The notes under the pieces were generated by a model. It worked only from the letters and a program-made list of their open reading frames with translations, made no database searches and was not told where the DNA came from. Shown piece by piece: positions 52,986 to 63,040 of a stretch of 64,000 nt of DNA (positions are counted from its first letter, which is position 1; the number at the start of each line of letters is the position of its first letter). The stretch is from Sphaerospermopsis kisseleviana NIES-73 (GTDB lineage: Bacteria; Cyanobacteriota; Cyanobacteriia; Cyanobacteriales; Nostocaceae): the NCBI RefSeq assembly GCF_002368075.1, contig NZ_AP018314.1, forward strand, positions 4,193,819 to 4,257,818, in the 5' to 3' direction. A program made the translations under genes and the position numbers.

Positions 52986-54530
52986 TTATTTGTCTTCAAA
53001 ACGTTTAACAATGCGAGAAAGTTCCGCCTTTTCGTCTATGCTAACGCGGCTAGGCGCTCCACTGACAATTCTCTCGTAATTACGGAAGGAATCTTTAATA
53101 TTAGGTCCATCAGCCGTAATATTGTACTCCCTAATCCCTTTATCGTGCCACGAACCCCGCATTTTAAAGACGTTGATTGCCCGTGACATTTCTCCATGAA
53201 TTTCTACGTACTGCAACATAATAATTGTGTCAGTGATGGTGGAAATATGAGAATCTGTAATGGAATGTGATCCCATAAATTGGTCACTGGTATTGGTAAA
53301 GAAGCCTGTAATTTCTTCTTGTTTGGCATAACCTGTTACCCCAATTACAAATTGGCGAAAAGCATTATTACTTACGCCTCTAGCTAATGCGGAAAGGGAG
53401 TCAATAGCAATGCGGGCTGGTTTAAAATCGGCAATTTCTGATTTAATAATTTGTAAGTGATCTTCTAAACCTGTTGATTCAGGATAGGTACAAATTATTT
53501 TTAATAAACCTTGGTGTTCTAATTCCTCAAAGTCAATTCCCCAAGAATAAGCATTTCGAGACAGTTGAGCGCGGGATTCTTCATAAGCAAATAATATTGC
53601 TCGTTCACCGCTGACACAACCATCTTGAATAAATTTGCTGACTAAGAGAGTTTTACCAGTACCTGTAGCTCCTGTGGCTAAAATAATCGAATCTTTGAAG
53701 AAACCACCACCACACATTTCATCTAGGGTGCTAACTCCTGAAGATACACGGACATTTGAAGACCTTTGTGTTAAACGCATTGCTCCCAAGGGGAAGATGT
53801 TAACTCCAGCATTAGTAATTGTGAATGGATATTCACCTTTCATGTGGGTTGTACCGCGCAATTTGAGAATTTCTATGGTGCGGCGGCGGCGTTCTCCTTC
53901 TAAAACGTTGCGAACAATTACTACGTTGTCAGACACAAATTCTTCTACCCCAAAGGAAGCTACAGGTCCATATTCTTCTCCCCGTTCTGTGGTAATGAGT
54001 GTGGTGACGTATAATTGTTTAAGACGTGCTACGAGGCGGAATATCTCGCGCCGCACTACTCCCACTGCTTCATATTGTTGGAAGACTGCGGTAATGGAGT
54101 CAATTGAAACACGATGGGCTTTGTATTTACGAATCGCATATTGTAATCGCTCAATTAAGGCGGAAAGGTCAAAGTTACCCACAATATCTTGCCCTTCGGG
54201 ATCGGGGGAAGCGTCGAGAATAAACAGTTTGCCTTCTTCAATTAGTTTTTGTAAGTTCCAGCCAAAAATATGGGCATTTTTAATAATGTCGCTAGGTGAT
54301 TCTTCAAAGGTAACAAATACTCCTGGTTCATCAAAGTAGGTGATACCATTATAAAGAAATTGCAGGGATAATAAGGTTTTCCCAGTACCAGATGTACCGC
54401 TGACTAAGGTTGTTCTGCCCACTGGTAAACCGCCATGACTAATATCGTCAAAGCCCTCAATCATGGTGCGAATTTTCTCTACACCACCACTTGCTGGTTT
54501 TTGTTGTTCTTGTTGCTCTTGGTCACTCAT
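52986..54530 (-). CDS. kaiC: Circadian clock ATPase/kinase KaiC
   Basis: A 514-residue double RecA-like protein that autophosphorylates and autodephosphorylates with a daily rhythm. CI has Walker A GTSGTGKTLLS with catalytic Glu pair in VTFEESPSD; CII has GATGTGKTLLV and FAYEESRAQ. The phosphosites correspond to adjacent Ser and Thr in HISTITD (near residue 428). The C-terminal tail GAPSRVSIDEKAELSRIVKRFEDK is the KaiA-binding A-loop region. KaiB is encoded 137 bp upstream on the same strand, so it forms a kaiABC operon. Confidence 0.97.
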   Translation of the reverse strand: MSDQEQQEQQKPASGGVEKIRTMIEGFDDISHGGLPVGRTTLVSGTSGTGKTLLSLQFLYNGITYFDEPGVFVTFEESPSDIIKNAHIFGWNLQKLIEEGKLFILDASPDPEGQDIVGNFDLSALIERLQYAIRKYKAHRVSIDSITAVFQQYEAVGVVRREIFRLVARLKQLYVTTLITTERGEEYGPVASFGVEEFVSDNVVIVRNVLEGERRRRTIEILKLRGTTHMKGEYPFTITNAGVNIFPLGAMRLTQRSSNVRVSSGVSTLDEMCGGGFFKDSIILATGATGTGKTLLVSKFIQDGCVSGERAILFAYEESRAQLSRNAYSWGIDFEELEHQGLLKIICTYPESTGLEDHLQIIKSEIADFKPARIAIDSLSALARGVSNNAFRQFVIGVTGYAKQEEITGFFTNTSDQFMGSHSITDSHISTITDTIIMLQYVEIHGEMSRAINVFKMRGSWHDKGIREYNITADGPNIKDSFRNYERIVSGAPSRVSIDEKAELSRIVKRFEDK

Positions 54531-54667
54531 TGTTGATTATATAGGTCTTTAACCCGATTTTTTAAATTCCTAAAGTCTGTACAGAGTTTTTATGAAAAAA
54601 TGTTCTTTACTAGGGTCAAGAGTTTTAAAAAGCTGAATACTGACTGCTGAATGCTGACTGCTATATG

Positions 54668-54982
54668 TTACTGTTGCCAGTCTTCTTCATTTAATTCTTC
54701 ATAAAGTAAGTCTAAACCGATTAAAACTCTTTCTCTGTCTGAAAGATCACCTATGATTTTGCGAACGGGAGGGGGCAAAATCTTTGATAATGTCGGTGTG
54801 GCTAAAATTTTGTCTTCTTCTGCCAATTGTGGGTTTTTGAGAACATCAATTACTTTTAGGGCATAAACTCCTTGAAACTCCTGTTCTAATATGTTTTTGA
54901 GTGTGTTTAATGCTCGCACGGAGTTGGGTGTGTTCCCTGCGACATACAGCTTGAGAACATAGGTTTTTTGGACTTTATTCAT
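54668..54982 (-). CDS. kaiB: Circadian clock protein KaiB
   Basis: This 104-residue thioredoxin-fold, fold-switching protein binds KaiC and sequesters KaiA at night. It begins [55 protein letters not shown], and [31 protein letters not shown] follows; the [10 protein letters not shown] segment is the conserved cis-proline and binding region. The acidic C-terminal tail NEEDWQQ is standard. Length is normal. Confidence 0.97.
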   Translation of the reverse strand: MNKVQKTYVLKLYVAGNTPNSVRALNTLKNILEQEFQGVYALKVIDVLKNPQLAEEDKILATPTLSKILPPPVRKIIGDLSDRERVLIGLDLLYEELNEEDWQQ

Positions 54983-55155
54983 AAATGTACAGTTTAGATA
55001 TCAGAATAGGAATACAAAATAGGCTGATGCATTTGTTGAAACTAATAACAGATGCCTGTTGCAATAGGATTAATCTTAAACAATTTAAAAATCAATCCTG
55101 TCAATTTTTGATTCTTTAACTCATGAGTCAAAATCCAAGATAGCATGAATTTATC

Positions 55156-55752
55156 TCAGTTCATTTTAGACATAGAACATCTATATACTTCACACAAATG
55201 TGCCAGAATATCTATCAAGGTCAGCCTGTAATCTAGTAATGTTTCATCGCTCCTGCCTTCTAATTTTAGCTGTTTGGAAAATTCGTCAATCAGTTCTACA
55301 TGAATTTCTATAATTTGTGGCACAGGAATATTAGCATAAAATAAGGTGTTGATGAATTTATCAATTGCAGTTTTGAGAGTTTTGTCTGTGATAAAATAAT
55401 TGATGAGAATTTTCCGGTAATCAGATTTGAGGTTCGCTAATAGTTCCTGCTTTTCCGATGGACTCATTTCTTGAAACCATTGCTGGCTTTTCTGTTCATT
55501 ACACGCCAATACATGATTATTCTTATTAAGATGCTTCCCTGATAGATTGTTATTTAACTGCATCCTATTGTGTAAAAACTGTCCGTTGATAGGAGTGGTA
55601 GCAGTCAGCGGCAACCCAAAAAATTGAGAAAAAATCTCATCAATCAAATTCCTGCACTGCCCGATTAAACCAGCTTGGGTATTTGCCGCATCAGCATTAT
55701 ATAAATATTTCTTAAGAATTGCTGGACAAATCAATAATATAGGTAATAACAT
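55156..55752 (-). CDS. kaiA: Circadian clock protein KaiA, shortened form
   Basis: This 198-residue protein keeps the C-terminal KaiC-binding dimerisation domain (about 90-198; SPSEKQELLANLKSDYRKILINYFITDKTLKTAIDKFINTLFYANIPVPQIIEIHVELIDEF). It is much shorter than the roughly 280-300 residues of Synechococcus KaiA because most of the N-terminal pseudo-receiver domain is missing. The first 90 residues keep only a short hydrophobic start (MLLPILLICPAILKKYL) and a linker. Short KaiA forms are known in Anabaena and Nostoc. The downstream start in Nostoc would give about 100 residues, so the true start is uncertain. Confidence 0.88.
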   Translation of the reverse strand: MLLPILLICPAILKKYLYNADAANTQAGLIGQCRNLIDEIFSQFFGLPLTATTPINGQFLHNRMQLNNNLSGKHLNKNNHVLACNEQKSQQWFQEMSPSEKQELLANLKSDYRKILINYFITDKTLKTAIDKFINTLFYANIPVPQIIEIHVELIDEFSKQLKLEGRSDETLLDYRLTLIDILAHLCEVYRCSMSKMN

Positions 55753-56312
55753 TTATTGTTTATATATATTGTTTATATATGATGAACGCTGAGAGTGTCG
55801 CTTCAGTGCTGATTCAGTTTGATAAAAACTTTTCAGTAAAATCAGGGTAAAGAACGCCTTTTGTCAAAAATTATTGAGAAATTACCAATTCCTAACTGGT
55901 TTTGTCCGTCAGTGATATAACTTAGTAGGTAATCGGTGAAGCGTTCAACAGAGAATGTGTGGTAGCTAATCTGATGATCTATAAATGTCTATCTATCGGC
56001 ATATAGATTTTTCCATTGTACTCCTTGATAAGATGCATAAACAAATTTAAAGTATGGTTTCATTTTAAATCATTATAATTCCTCAAGGTTCTAAAATAAT
56101 CTTTGGAGCGATAATTGTTTTAGCTGTAACTATCCATCAGGAGTTTCCATACCAGTAAGATGCTGGTTGTTTACTCATTCACAAGAGTGGCACATTCAAG
56201 TATAACTGCTCTGGGAATGATGAAATTGGGAAATTGCCGATCAAAGTGAGTGAATCGCTGGAATAGATTTACAGTATCTCTAGGAAAGATTTTATGCGTC
56301 TTTTAGGAGGAT
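55753..56312. other. Intergenic region between kaiA and the divergent kinase gene
   Basis: Directly before kaiA a TATTGTTTATATAT sequence is repeated twice (55752-55782). Otherwise no repeat, hairpin or gene is apparent. It must contain the divergent promoters of the kai operon and the kinase gene. Confidence 0.5.
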
Positions 56313-59300
56313 ATGGCTTCAGGCCTGAAAAATATCAGCACTTTGGCAGATGTTGATGCCAGAGGCAATTACAGGAAGAAAGATCCCCTAAGCTTTATGT
56401 TAATGCTACAGTACCCGCTTTATGACTTTCTAGCAACCGTACCCAGTTGCTCCCAAACAAGCACTCTGGCAGTGGTGCTGGAGATTTTGGAGAAAGAACA
56501 GTGCGATCGCTTGGTAGTGGTAAATCAACAACAAAGTCCCATAGGATTATTGTATTCTGCCCGTTTAATCCCAAAATTATTAACAGCAGCCAGTGGTGAA
56601 ACGTTTTTAAATCTACAGCAATCAATTTCCACTTTGAGTCCTAGTCTGATTTCGCCCATCAAAACCATACCAGCTTCTGAACCACTGGATAAATTAAGTT
56701 TGTTTTTACGTCACCAACAAAACCAAAAAAATAAAAATTTAGATTGGGCATTGATTGATGCAGATGGTAAATTTTTAGGTCTGCTAGATAACCTACGCCT
56801 ACTCAGCTTTTTAGCTAAAAATAAAGTTACAATTGCCTCTAAAGTTGCTGGGACGACGGAAAATAATACTAGAAGAAAAAATCGCTCTTATAAGCAGAAT
56901 CAACATCAATCACCGAGATATAACGCTTTAGTGCAGTTATTGGAAAGACTGCCTTGGCCTTTAATGTTGCAAACAAGCACCGGTGAAGTTTTAACACAAA
57001 ATCCTGCTTGGTGGCAACAATTGGGAGTTTTGAAAGATCCAGAAGGAATTAGGCTACAAGTAGAAACTATCCTATCTCCTGTCAGGCGTGAAGACCCAGA
57101 ATATATCCATCGACAAACATTCAAGGCTTATTGTGATATTAACAAGGGTGCAAGTGAAGATGCTGTGACGCTGATGCCAGAAGCCAGAAGTCATAACTTG
57201 CATACAAGCAGTCAAGCACCTCACTCCACATCGGTTTTAGCAATGATGCAGGAGCAGCAAGGAAAAGCAAATGCTACATCCAGTCATTGCTATTTGGATG
57301 CTCAACAAGGTACTTGTACTTGTGTTGTTCAGGTGCAAAATGGTCAAGAGCAAATTTGGCAGTTTGCTAAAATCCTCCTGGATAGTCCTGAATTAAAAGT
57401 TGGGGGTAGTGATGCAGAAGTTGTCAACTCAACTAATAATTCAGCAAATTTCACTGATAATCTGTGGTTGGTTTTAGCTACGGATGTGACCGAACAACAA
57501 CAACTTTTTAAAGAATTGGCAGCTAAAAATGCTGATTTAATTCAACTTAATCGGTTGAAAGATGAGTTTCTAGCTTGTATTAGCCATGAATTAAAAACGC
57601 CCTTGACAGCAGTTTTAGGCTTGTCAAGATTACTGGCAGATCAACAATTAGGAGAACTGAACGAAAGACAAGCACGTTATGCGGGTTTGATTCATCAAAG
57701 TGGCCGTCATTTGATGAGTGTGGTGAATGACATTTTAGATTTGACGCGGATGGAAACGGGACAGATGGAACTGACTCCATCGCTGGTACAGATTCGGGAA
57801 GTGTGCGATCGCGCTTTATCAGAAGCCAGAACACTTCACAGTCAACCGAGCAAAAGCACCGATTTTTCAGATGATCACCAATTCAGCCTGACCATTGAAC
57901 CTGGTTTAAAGGAGATGGTAGCAGATGAATTACGCTTGCGGCAAATGCTGGTACACTTACTTTCCAACGCCTTTAAATTCACTGAAACCACTGGGAAACT
58001 GGGGTTGCGGGTAAATCGCTGGGAAGGATGGATTGCTTTTACAGTGTGGGATACAGGTATTGGTATTCCTGAACATCAACAACATTTAATCTTTCAAAAA
58101 TTCCAACAGTTAGAAAATCCCCTAACTCGCCAATTTGAAGGCACTGGTTTAGGGTTAGTATTAACAAGGGCTTTAGCTCGATTACATGGTGGAGATGTGA
58201 GCTTTTTGTCTCGTGAAGGTAAAGGTAGCCAGTTTACATTGTTATTACCTCCTTCTCCTCCCAAAACCAGTTTTTCTGAATCAGAGGGGGGAAATTTAGA
58301 AGTACATCAACCTATTTCTTCTCAAAGGTTAATATTAGTAGTTGAGGCAGTAGCGCGATATATTGAAGACCTGACCCAAAATCTGAAAGGTTTAGGTTAT
58401 CGGGTGGTGATTGCGCGTTCAGGGACAGAAGCATTAGAAAAAGCGCGGCGCTTGCAACCAAAAACGATCTTTTTGAATCCCTTACTACCCCTGCTTTCCG
58501 GTTGGGATGTACTGACTTTACTAAAATCTGATAGTGCAACTCACCATATTCCTGTGATTATCACCGCTACGGGGGCAGAAAAAGAACACGCTTACGCTAA
58601 CAGGGCTGATGCTTTCTTGAGTTTGCCAGTGGAACATCAAGCTTTAGTACCCATTCTAGAAAGATTGTGTGCTACACCAGAAGTTCAGCAGGTAGGTTTA
58701 ACAAATACCGATATTGTACCGGAAAAAACTCCGTTGCGGATTCTGCGGTTGGTGAATCCAGAATTAGAGTCTGTTAATCCCCAACCCTCCCTGCGTGAAC
58801 ATCGAGTCATTGAAGTAGATGATTTAGATCAGGCAGAAATTTTAGCGCGGGTGTGGCAGTTTGATGTGATTTTGTTGGATGTTGACAGTTCTAATGCCCA
58901 ACATTATCTGCAACACTTGATGAAGTACCAAAGGTTAGCAAAATTGCCTTTGGTGACTTGTGATGTAGCCACAACCTTGGCAGCTTCCCAAATACCAGGA
59001 TTGGGTGTATTTCCTTGCTTAACGCCATTGGGTAGGGAAAATGAGCATGGTCACGGCAAACCAGATCCTTTATTATCAGTGTTGGAAATTGCTTCTAATA
59101 TTGGTTGTCCTCCTAATATTTTAGTCGTAGATGTGGCTAAGTTGGGTGATTTGCCACAGGTAAAACGCAAGTCAGCTAAGGGTTATAGGTTACAAAAGAA
59201 ATCTGCTGTACAAGATATTAACCAAACACTCACAAATGATCAGGAAATGGGTTATTCTGCACAGAATAATGAAAGGGGATATGAGTGGTTTCAAGCTTTA

Positions 59301-59675
59301 ATTCAGTATTTACAAACTGCTGGTTTTAAAGCTGCTATGGGTAACTCTTGGACTGAAGTTTTGCAACAAATTCGCCATCAAAGTGTTGATTTACTATTAA
59401 TTGGTTTGGGAGAATCTGCTGCTGATAAAGAAGCACAAGAAGCGTTAAAAGCTTTGTCAGATTTATCAGATTTATCTTTTAATTTACCTCCAATTTTGGT
59501 AATTGATAAAAAATTAAATCAGGTAAATACAGCCATTGATCAAACCCAAAATAATCAAAATAATGATTATTTGTTGGGAGAAATACCCGAAAGTATCGCT
59601 ATTCAGAGACTGCCTCATTCGATTTCAATGGCAGACTTATTAAATCAAATTAATCAAGCATTAGGAAAGGGGTAG
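56313..59675 (+). CDS. CBS-domain histidine kinase with degenerate receiver domains
   Basis: This 1120-residue cytoplasmic sensor kinase starts after a strong AGGAGG site. Order: two CBS-like repeats (about 25-180), a PAS-like region (about 210-400, with WPLMLQTSTGEVLTQNPAWWQQLG), HisKA with phospho-His425 in CISHELKTPLTAVLG, HATPase (about 525-650; N box LLSNAFKFT, G boxes DTGIGIP and GTGLGL), then three receiver-like segments. In the first (about 668-790) the phospho-Asp is Asn (TIFLNPLLP). The second has VILLDVDSSN but an unusual context. The third (about 985-1115) lacks the Asp. It is divergent from kaiABC; as I recall the same neighbourhood exists in Anabaena (all2883). Confidence 0.85.
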   Translation: MASGLKNISTLADVDARGNYRKKDPLSFMLMLQYPLYDFLATVPSCSQTSTLAVVLEILEKEQCDRLVVVNQQQSPIGLLYSARLIPKLLTAASGETFLNLQQSISTLSPSLISPIKTIPASEPLDKLSLFLRHQQNQKNKNLDWALIDADGKFLGLLDNLRLLSFLAKNKVTIASKVAGTTENNTRRKNRSYKQNQHQSPRYNALVQLLERLPWPLMLQTSTGEVLTQNPAWWQQLGVLKDPEGIRLQVETILSPVRREDPEYIHRQTFKAYCDINKGASEDAVTLMPEARSHNLHTSSQAPHSTSVLAMMQEQQGKANATSSHCYLDAQQGTCTCVVQVQNGQEQIWQFAKILLDSPELKVGGSDAEVVNSTNNSANFTDNLWLVLATDVTEQQQLFKELAAKNADLIQLNRLKDEFLACISHELKTPLTAVLGLSRLLADQQLGELNERQARYAGLIHQSGRHLMSVVNDILDLTRMETGQMELTPSLVQIREVCDRALSEARTLHSQPSKSTDFSDDHQFSLTIEPGLKEMVADELRLRQMLVHLLSNAFKFTETTGKLGLRVNRWEGWIAFTVWDTGIGIPEHQQHLIFQKFQQLENPLTRQFEGTGLGLVLTRALARLHGGDVSFLSREGKGSQFTLLLPPSPPKTSFSESEGGNLEVHQPISSQRLILVVEAVARYIEDLTQNLKGLGYRVVIARSGTEALEKARRLQPKTIFLNPLLPLLSGWDVLTLLKSDSATHHIPVIITATGAEKEHAYANRADAFLSLPVEHQALVPILERLCATPEVQQVGLTNTDIVPEKTPLRILRLVNPELESVNPQPSLREHRVIEVDDLDQAEILARVWQFDVILLDVDSSNAQHYLQHLMKYQRLAKLPLVTCDVATTLAASQIPGLGVFPCLTPLGRENEHGHGKPDPLLSVLEIASNIGCPPNILVVDVAKLGDLPQVKRKSAKGYRLQKKSAVQDINQTLTNDQEMGYSAQNNERGYEWFQALIQYLQTAGFKAAMGNSWTEVLQQIRHQSVDLLLIGLGESAADKEAQEALKALSDLSDLSFNLPPILVIDKKLNQVNTAIDQTQNNQNNDYLLGEIPESIAIQRLPHSISMADLLNQINQALGKG

Positions 59676-59676
59676 T

Positions 59677-59720
59677 TGATAATTGACAATTGACAATTGA
59701 TAATTGACAATTGTCAACCT
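59677..59720. repeat. TTGATAA/TTGACAA heptamer repeat
   Basis: Tandem TTGATAATTGACAATTG units lie after the kinase stop. Related units lie at about 62958-62990 and 63084-63106. Confidence 0.8.
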
Positions 59721-59737
59721 ATTCCCTTGTTTACAAA

Positions 59738-61555
59738 TTACGAAATTTTCATTTTTTCCTTTTTATCTTGTTTAATACGTTGGAAGGGTATGCGAATCAA
59801 ATTATAAGCTCCTTTAGTGGCAATATCTTTGTAATTATCTGGTGGTAAGTCCATTTCCATCAACTTTTTATGTTCGGCTAAAAGTAGTAATGATGGTGGA
59901 TTAGTTTTTTTGGCTGCTTGAGTGTGAATATAATCTAAAGCTTCTTGTGCAGCAGAAAGGTAAGTGACTTTTTTTTGTGAGTAGAAAGTTACTGTTGGTT
60001 TTTTGAAACCTACCATGACTAATTCTTCATTAGGTTGTTTTTCTTCAACTGCAAGTACAGATAATTGTCTTAAAGGTGCTTGTCTTTGTGCATCCATCAT
60101 AAATAATGCTGGCATTAAAACAATTGCCAAAAATGCTACAAATCCCACAATATTAATAGCGATGATGGGACGGAAACTACGAATTAATATGAAAGCGGCG
60201 ATAATAATCGCAGTAACCAGCCAAATTATACCCCCCCAATTTGTTAAACCTGAATTTTGAATTTGCTGGTAAAGTTCCGGTGCTGCGGGATCTGTGCCTA
60301 CTAATTTGAAGAGGTTAAATAAGGCGACTGCTATTGTAGATACAAAGGCAACGTTTACCCAACTGCTGATGCGGAAAGATTTTTGTGTTTGGGTGTGGGA
60401 AAATAGATCACTCCAAAATAAAGCTACCAGAATAGCTGCTGCTGGCATTAAAGGTAATACATAACTGGGAAGTTTGGTGACAGCGATGGTGAAAAACCCA
60501 AATACACCTAAAAACCAAAAACAGACAAATAAACCTAAGTGTTGAGAACGTTCTTGGTTGAGAAAGTGGGAACGCCGCCAAAATTTTAGTCTAGCTATAG
60601 ATGCAGGGATAAAAACTGAATATGGTGCAAACCCCAATAACACGACTAAAAAGTAAAAATACCAAGGCGCTGAGTGACCGTTAACTACTTCTGTAAAGCG
60701 TTCTATGTTGTGATAGCCAAAAAAGGCATTAATAAAATTCCAGCCATTGCGCCAAGCCACTAAGATGTACCAGGGAGCAGATACGAGGAAGACTAGGAAT
60801 AGTCCGAAAATTGGGCGCATTTCTCGCCATAGTTGCCAGAATTTGCCTAAGTATACGGCAAAGGCGATCATGATGAAACCTGGTAAAACTATGCCGACTG
60901 GTCCTTTGGTTAAAATTGCTCCACCCATCAACACATAACTAGCTAAATACCATTTATTAGGGAAGCGGGAAGGGGTGGAATTTTGAGCGTATCCCAAAAA
61001 GAAACATAGTAAGGCGGAGGCTATACAACCGGTGAGTAACATATCAGATACACCGATTCTTCCCCAAACTATCATTTCTGGGTTGAGTGCCATGATAGCT
61101 GATGCTAGGGCGGCTGTTAGGTAACGACGGGTGGGGTTTGCTGTTTGTTCTAGTTGATCTTTTTTGGCAAAATGCCACTGCACAATGTAGAACGATAAAG
61201 CTGTGACAGCAGTTGCGGCTAGTGCTGAGGGTATACGTGCTGCCCATTCGTTTACGCCCATAATAGAGTAGGCGATCGCTTGACACCAATAAATTAACGC
61301 TGGTTTGTCAAACCGAGTTTCACCATTAAAAAAGGGTGTGATCCAATCTCCTGTAACTAGCATTTGCCGGGAAGCTTCGGCGAAAAGTGGCTCTGTTTCG
61401 TCAACTAAGCCGATACTACCCAAATTCCAAACAAAAGCTATGAAGTTAATCAACAGCAACCAGAGGATAGCAATAGTCACAGCAGGGGCTGGACGCTGTT
61501 CTATGTTTTTAAACCATTGGTCAATAGGAGGGCGATCGCTCAATTTGATCCTCAT
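59738..61555 (-). CDS. GT39-family glycosyltransferase (ArnT-like)
   Basis: This 605-residue integral membrane protein from the ATG at 61555 (an upstream TTG is possible) has about 11 hydrophobic segments. The first loop carries the GT-C catalytic pair in IGLVDETEPLFAEASRQMLVTGDWITPFFNGETRFDKPALIYW, the pattern of 4-amino-4-deoxy-L-arabinose and dolichyl-phosphate-type transferases. The C-terminal periplasmic domain contains VTFYSQKKVTYLS and LLLAEHKKLM. It transfers a sugar from a polyprenyl-phosphate carrier to a lipid or protein; the acceptor is unknown. Confidence 0.88.
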   Translation of the reverse strand: MRIKLSDRPPIDQWFKNIEQRPAPAVTIAILWLLLINFIAFVWNLGSIGLVDETEPLFAEASRQMLVTGDWITPFFNGETRFDKPALIYWCQAIAYSIMGVNEWAARIPSALAATAVTALSFYIVQWHFAKKDQLEQTANPTRRYLTAALASAIMALNPEMIVWGRIGVSDMLLTGCIASALLCFFLGYAQNSTPSRFPNKWYLASYVLMGGAILTKGPVGIVLPGFIMIAFAVYLGKFWQLWREMRPIFGLFLVFLVSAPWYILVAWRNGWNFINAFFGYHNIERFTEVVNGHSAPWYFYFLVVLLGFAPYSVFIPASIARLKFWRRSHFLNQERSQHLGLFVCFWFLGVFGFFTIAVTKLPSYVLPLMPAAAILVALFWSDLFSHTQTQKSFRISSWVNVAFVSTIAVALFNLFKLVGTDPAAPELYQQIQNSGLTNWGGIIWLVTAIIIAAFILIRSFRPIIAINIVGFVAFLAIVLMPALFMMDAQRQAPLRQLSVLAVEEKQPNEELVMVGFKKPTVTFYSQKKVTYLSAAQEALDYIHTQAAKKTNPPSLLLLAEHKKLMEMDLPPDNYKDIATKGAYNLIRIPFQRIKQDKKEKMKIS

Positions 61556-61787
61556 AAATCCATATTTACAGACACGGTAAATTGTGTCTTTCCCATAAAC
61601 ACAATAATTCAAAAGTCGTTTATTAGTTATATTTTGTTCTCAGGTCACAGCTAGAGTGTGGGGTGTGGGTAAACCTACCGTATTTGCGACAATAAAAAAC
61701 TTTTGAAACAACCTCTAAAGTGGTTTTACCTGTTTGTTCCGGGATCAATTTAGATGAGGGAATAGGGAATAGGTGACAGGGTACCCA

Positions 61788-62408
61788 TTAAGGAATTAAT
61801 ATTAATTCCCATTCTTCGGTTTGGGGATTCCATTTTGGTGAGGGAGTTTTCCCAACAACATAAGGACCCCAATAGCGTCGAGAGCCATCTTGGGCAAAGG
61901 CCACTAAAATATCTCCTTGATCTAGTTTTAAATTACCCTCTGGCAGAGATAAAATTAAACCTTTTTCACTACCTTCTTGGGGATCAAAATCCCAATGTGC
62001 CGGAACATTATATTTATTTTTATTGGCTGAGGTATTTTTAACTGTTGAATGTTGCCCTAAGAGGACCAAACGCACAGGCTGATTTGTTTTATTACTCATT
62101 CGCAAACTGCCAAAGTTTGTAGTTTGATCAGTTTGGGCAGGTGAATTTTCTGTAGTGGGTTTTTCTGTTTGCTTGCTGGTTGCACTGGCGACATTAGTTG
62201 TACTAGCAGATAGAACTTGCTTTGACGCACTTGGTGAGTTTGTCTGTTTTTCTAATGTAGCGGTTTGATCTGTCAGTGTTGATAAAATGTCTGGCTGCTC
62301 AGGCTCAAAGGATACACTCAGTCCTAAGCATCCGGCTACAAGTCCTAGTAATCCTAATGCAAAAGTTATCACTGCCAAATTGCGATACATAGAAAATTTC
62401 ATAATCAT
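61788..62408 (-). CDS. Putative lipoprotein of unknown function
   Basis: This 206-residue exported protein has a hydrophobic signal (NLAVITFALGLLGLVAGC) with a VAGC lipobox at about residue 27. A Ser/Thr/Gln-rich linker follows to about residue 95 (SASKQVLSASTTNVASATSKQTEKPTTENS), then a compact C-terminal domain (SLRMSNKTNQPVRLVLLGQHS, HWDFDPQEGSEKGLILSLPEGNLKLDQGDILVAFAQDGSRRYWGPYVVG) that looks beta-rich. I do not recognise a family. It is transcribed alone. Confidence 0.7.
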   Translation of the reverse strand: MIMKFSMYRNLAVITFALGLLGLVAGCLGLSVSFEPEQPDILSTLTDQTATLEKQTNSPSASKQVLSASTTNVASATSKQTEKPTTENSPAQTDQTTNFGSLRMSNKTNQPVRLVLLGQHSTVKNTSANKNKYNVPAHWDFDPQEGSEKGLILSLPEGNLKLDQGDILVAFAQDGSRRYWGPYVVGKTPSPKWNPQTEEWELILIP

Positions 62409-62435
62409 ACTTTTTAGAGATAAGATTTTTTTCAG

Positions 62436-62612
62436 TTGTGATTGGTGATTGGTGATTGGTGATTGGGAAAAATATAATTAATTACCTATTACCTACTACC
62501 TATTACCCAGTCCCCAGTCCCCAGTCACCAGTCACCAGTCCCCAGTCACCAGTCTCCAGTCTCCAGTCTCCAGTCTCCAGTACCCAGTCCCCAGTCCCCA
62601 TTCCCCAGTCCC
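62436..62612. repeat. Heptamer STRR block (ATTGGTG, CCCCAGT, CTCCAGT)
   Basis: Several successive heptamer arrays (GGTGATT at 62440-62465, TTACCTA at 62478-62505, CCCCAGT/CACCAGT/CTCCAGT at 62506-62612) fill the whole space between the lipoprotein and Ycf20-like genes. Confidence 0.9.
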
Positions 62613-62616
62613 CAAT

Positions 62617-62949
62617 ATGCAAAATACTCGTCTTAACAACCTATTCAGTACCATTGCTAGGAGTGTGGAGCAATGGTTTGTTAATCCTTGGCGGCGCTTA
62701 TCCCTACTTTTAATCAGTTGGTTATTTGGTTTTTTTATGGGATCGGCAGTATCTACTACCGCTGGACAAAAGGCCGAGTTGGATATGGTGGCCGCTGCTT
62801 TTTTGGTTTTACTAACGGAGATCACCAGCAGGATTTTTTACAGTCGCCGCTTTTTGGCTAGACAAGCTCTGTGGGTGGAAACTCTGAACTTTCTGAAAGT
62901 TGGTTTCATCTACAGTCTATTCTTAGAAGCCTTTAAGCTGGGTTCGTAA
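62617..62949 (+). CDS. Ycf20/DUF565 family membrane protein
   Basis: This 110-residue protein matches plastid Ycf20 (DUF565). Signatures are RLNNLFSTIARSVEQWFVNPWRRLSLLLISWLFGFFMGSAVSTTAGQKAELD and ITSRIFYSRR. Two to three hydrophobic segments are present (LSLLLISWLFGFFMGSAV, MVAAAFLVLLTEITSRI, FLKVGFIYSLFLEAF). The plant homologue is involved in thermal energy dissipation (NPQ); the cyanobacterial function is less defined. It lies 185 bp before the glycerate kinase. Confidence 0.85.
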   Translation: MQNTRLNNLFSTIARSVEQWFVNPWRRLSLLLISWLFGFFMGSAVSTTAGQKAELDMVAAAFLVLLTEITSRIFYSRRFLARQALWVETLNFLKVGFIYSLFLEAFKLGS

Positions 62950-63040
62950 GATTTCAATGATGGACAATTAACAATGAAAAATTGACAATTACCTCTCCGG
63001 TTCAAGTCAGAGTCTTGAAAAAGCAGAATTTTTGGCTTTT

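Noticed and set aside
53635..54339. A 234-codon open frame opposite kaiC
   Set aside because: It is antisense to strongly conserved kaiC coding sequence, and its translation is low-complexity and Arg/Ser/Thr-rich with no domain.
62990..63010. GGTTCAAGTC resembling a tRNA T-loop
   Set aside because: No acceptor stem, anticodon arm or D-arm pairing can be found around it.
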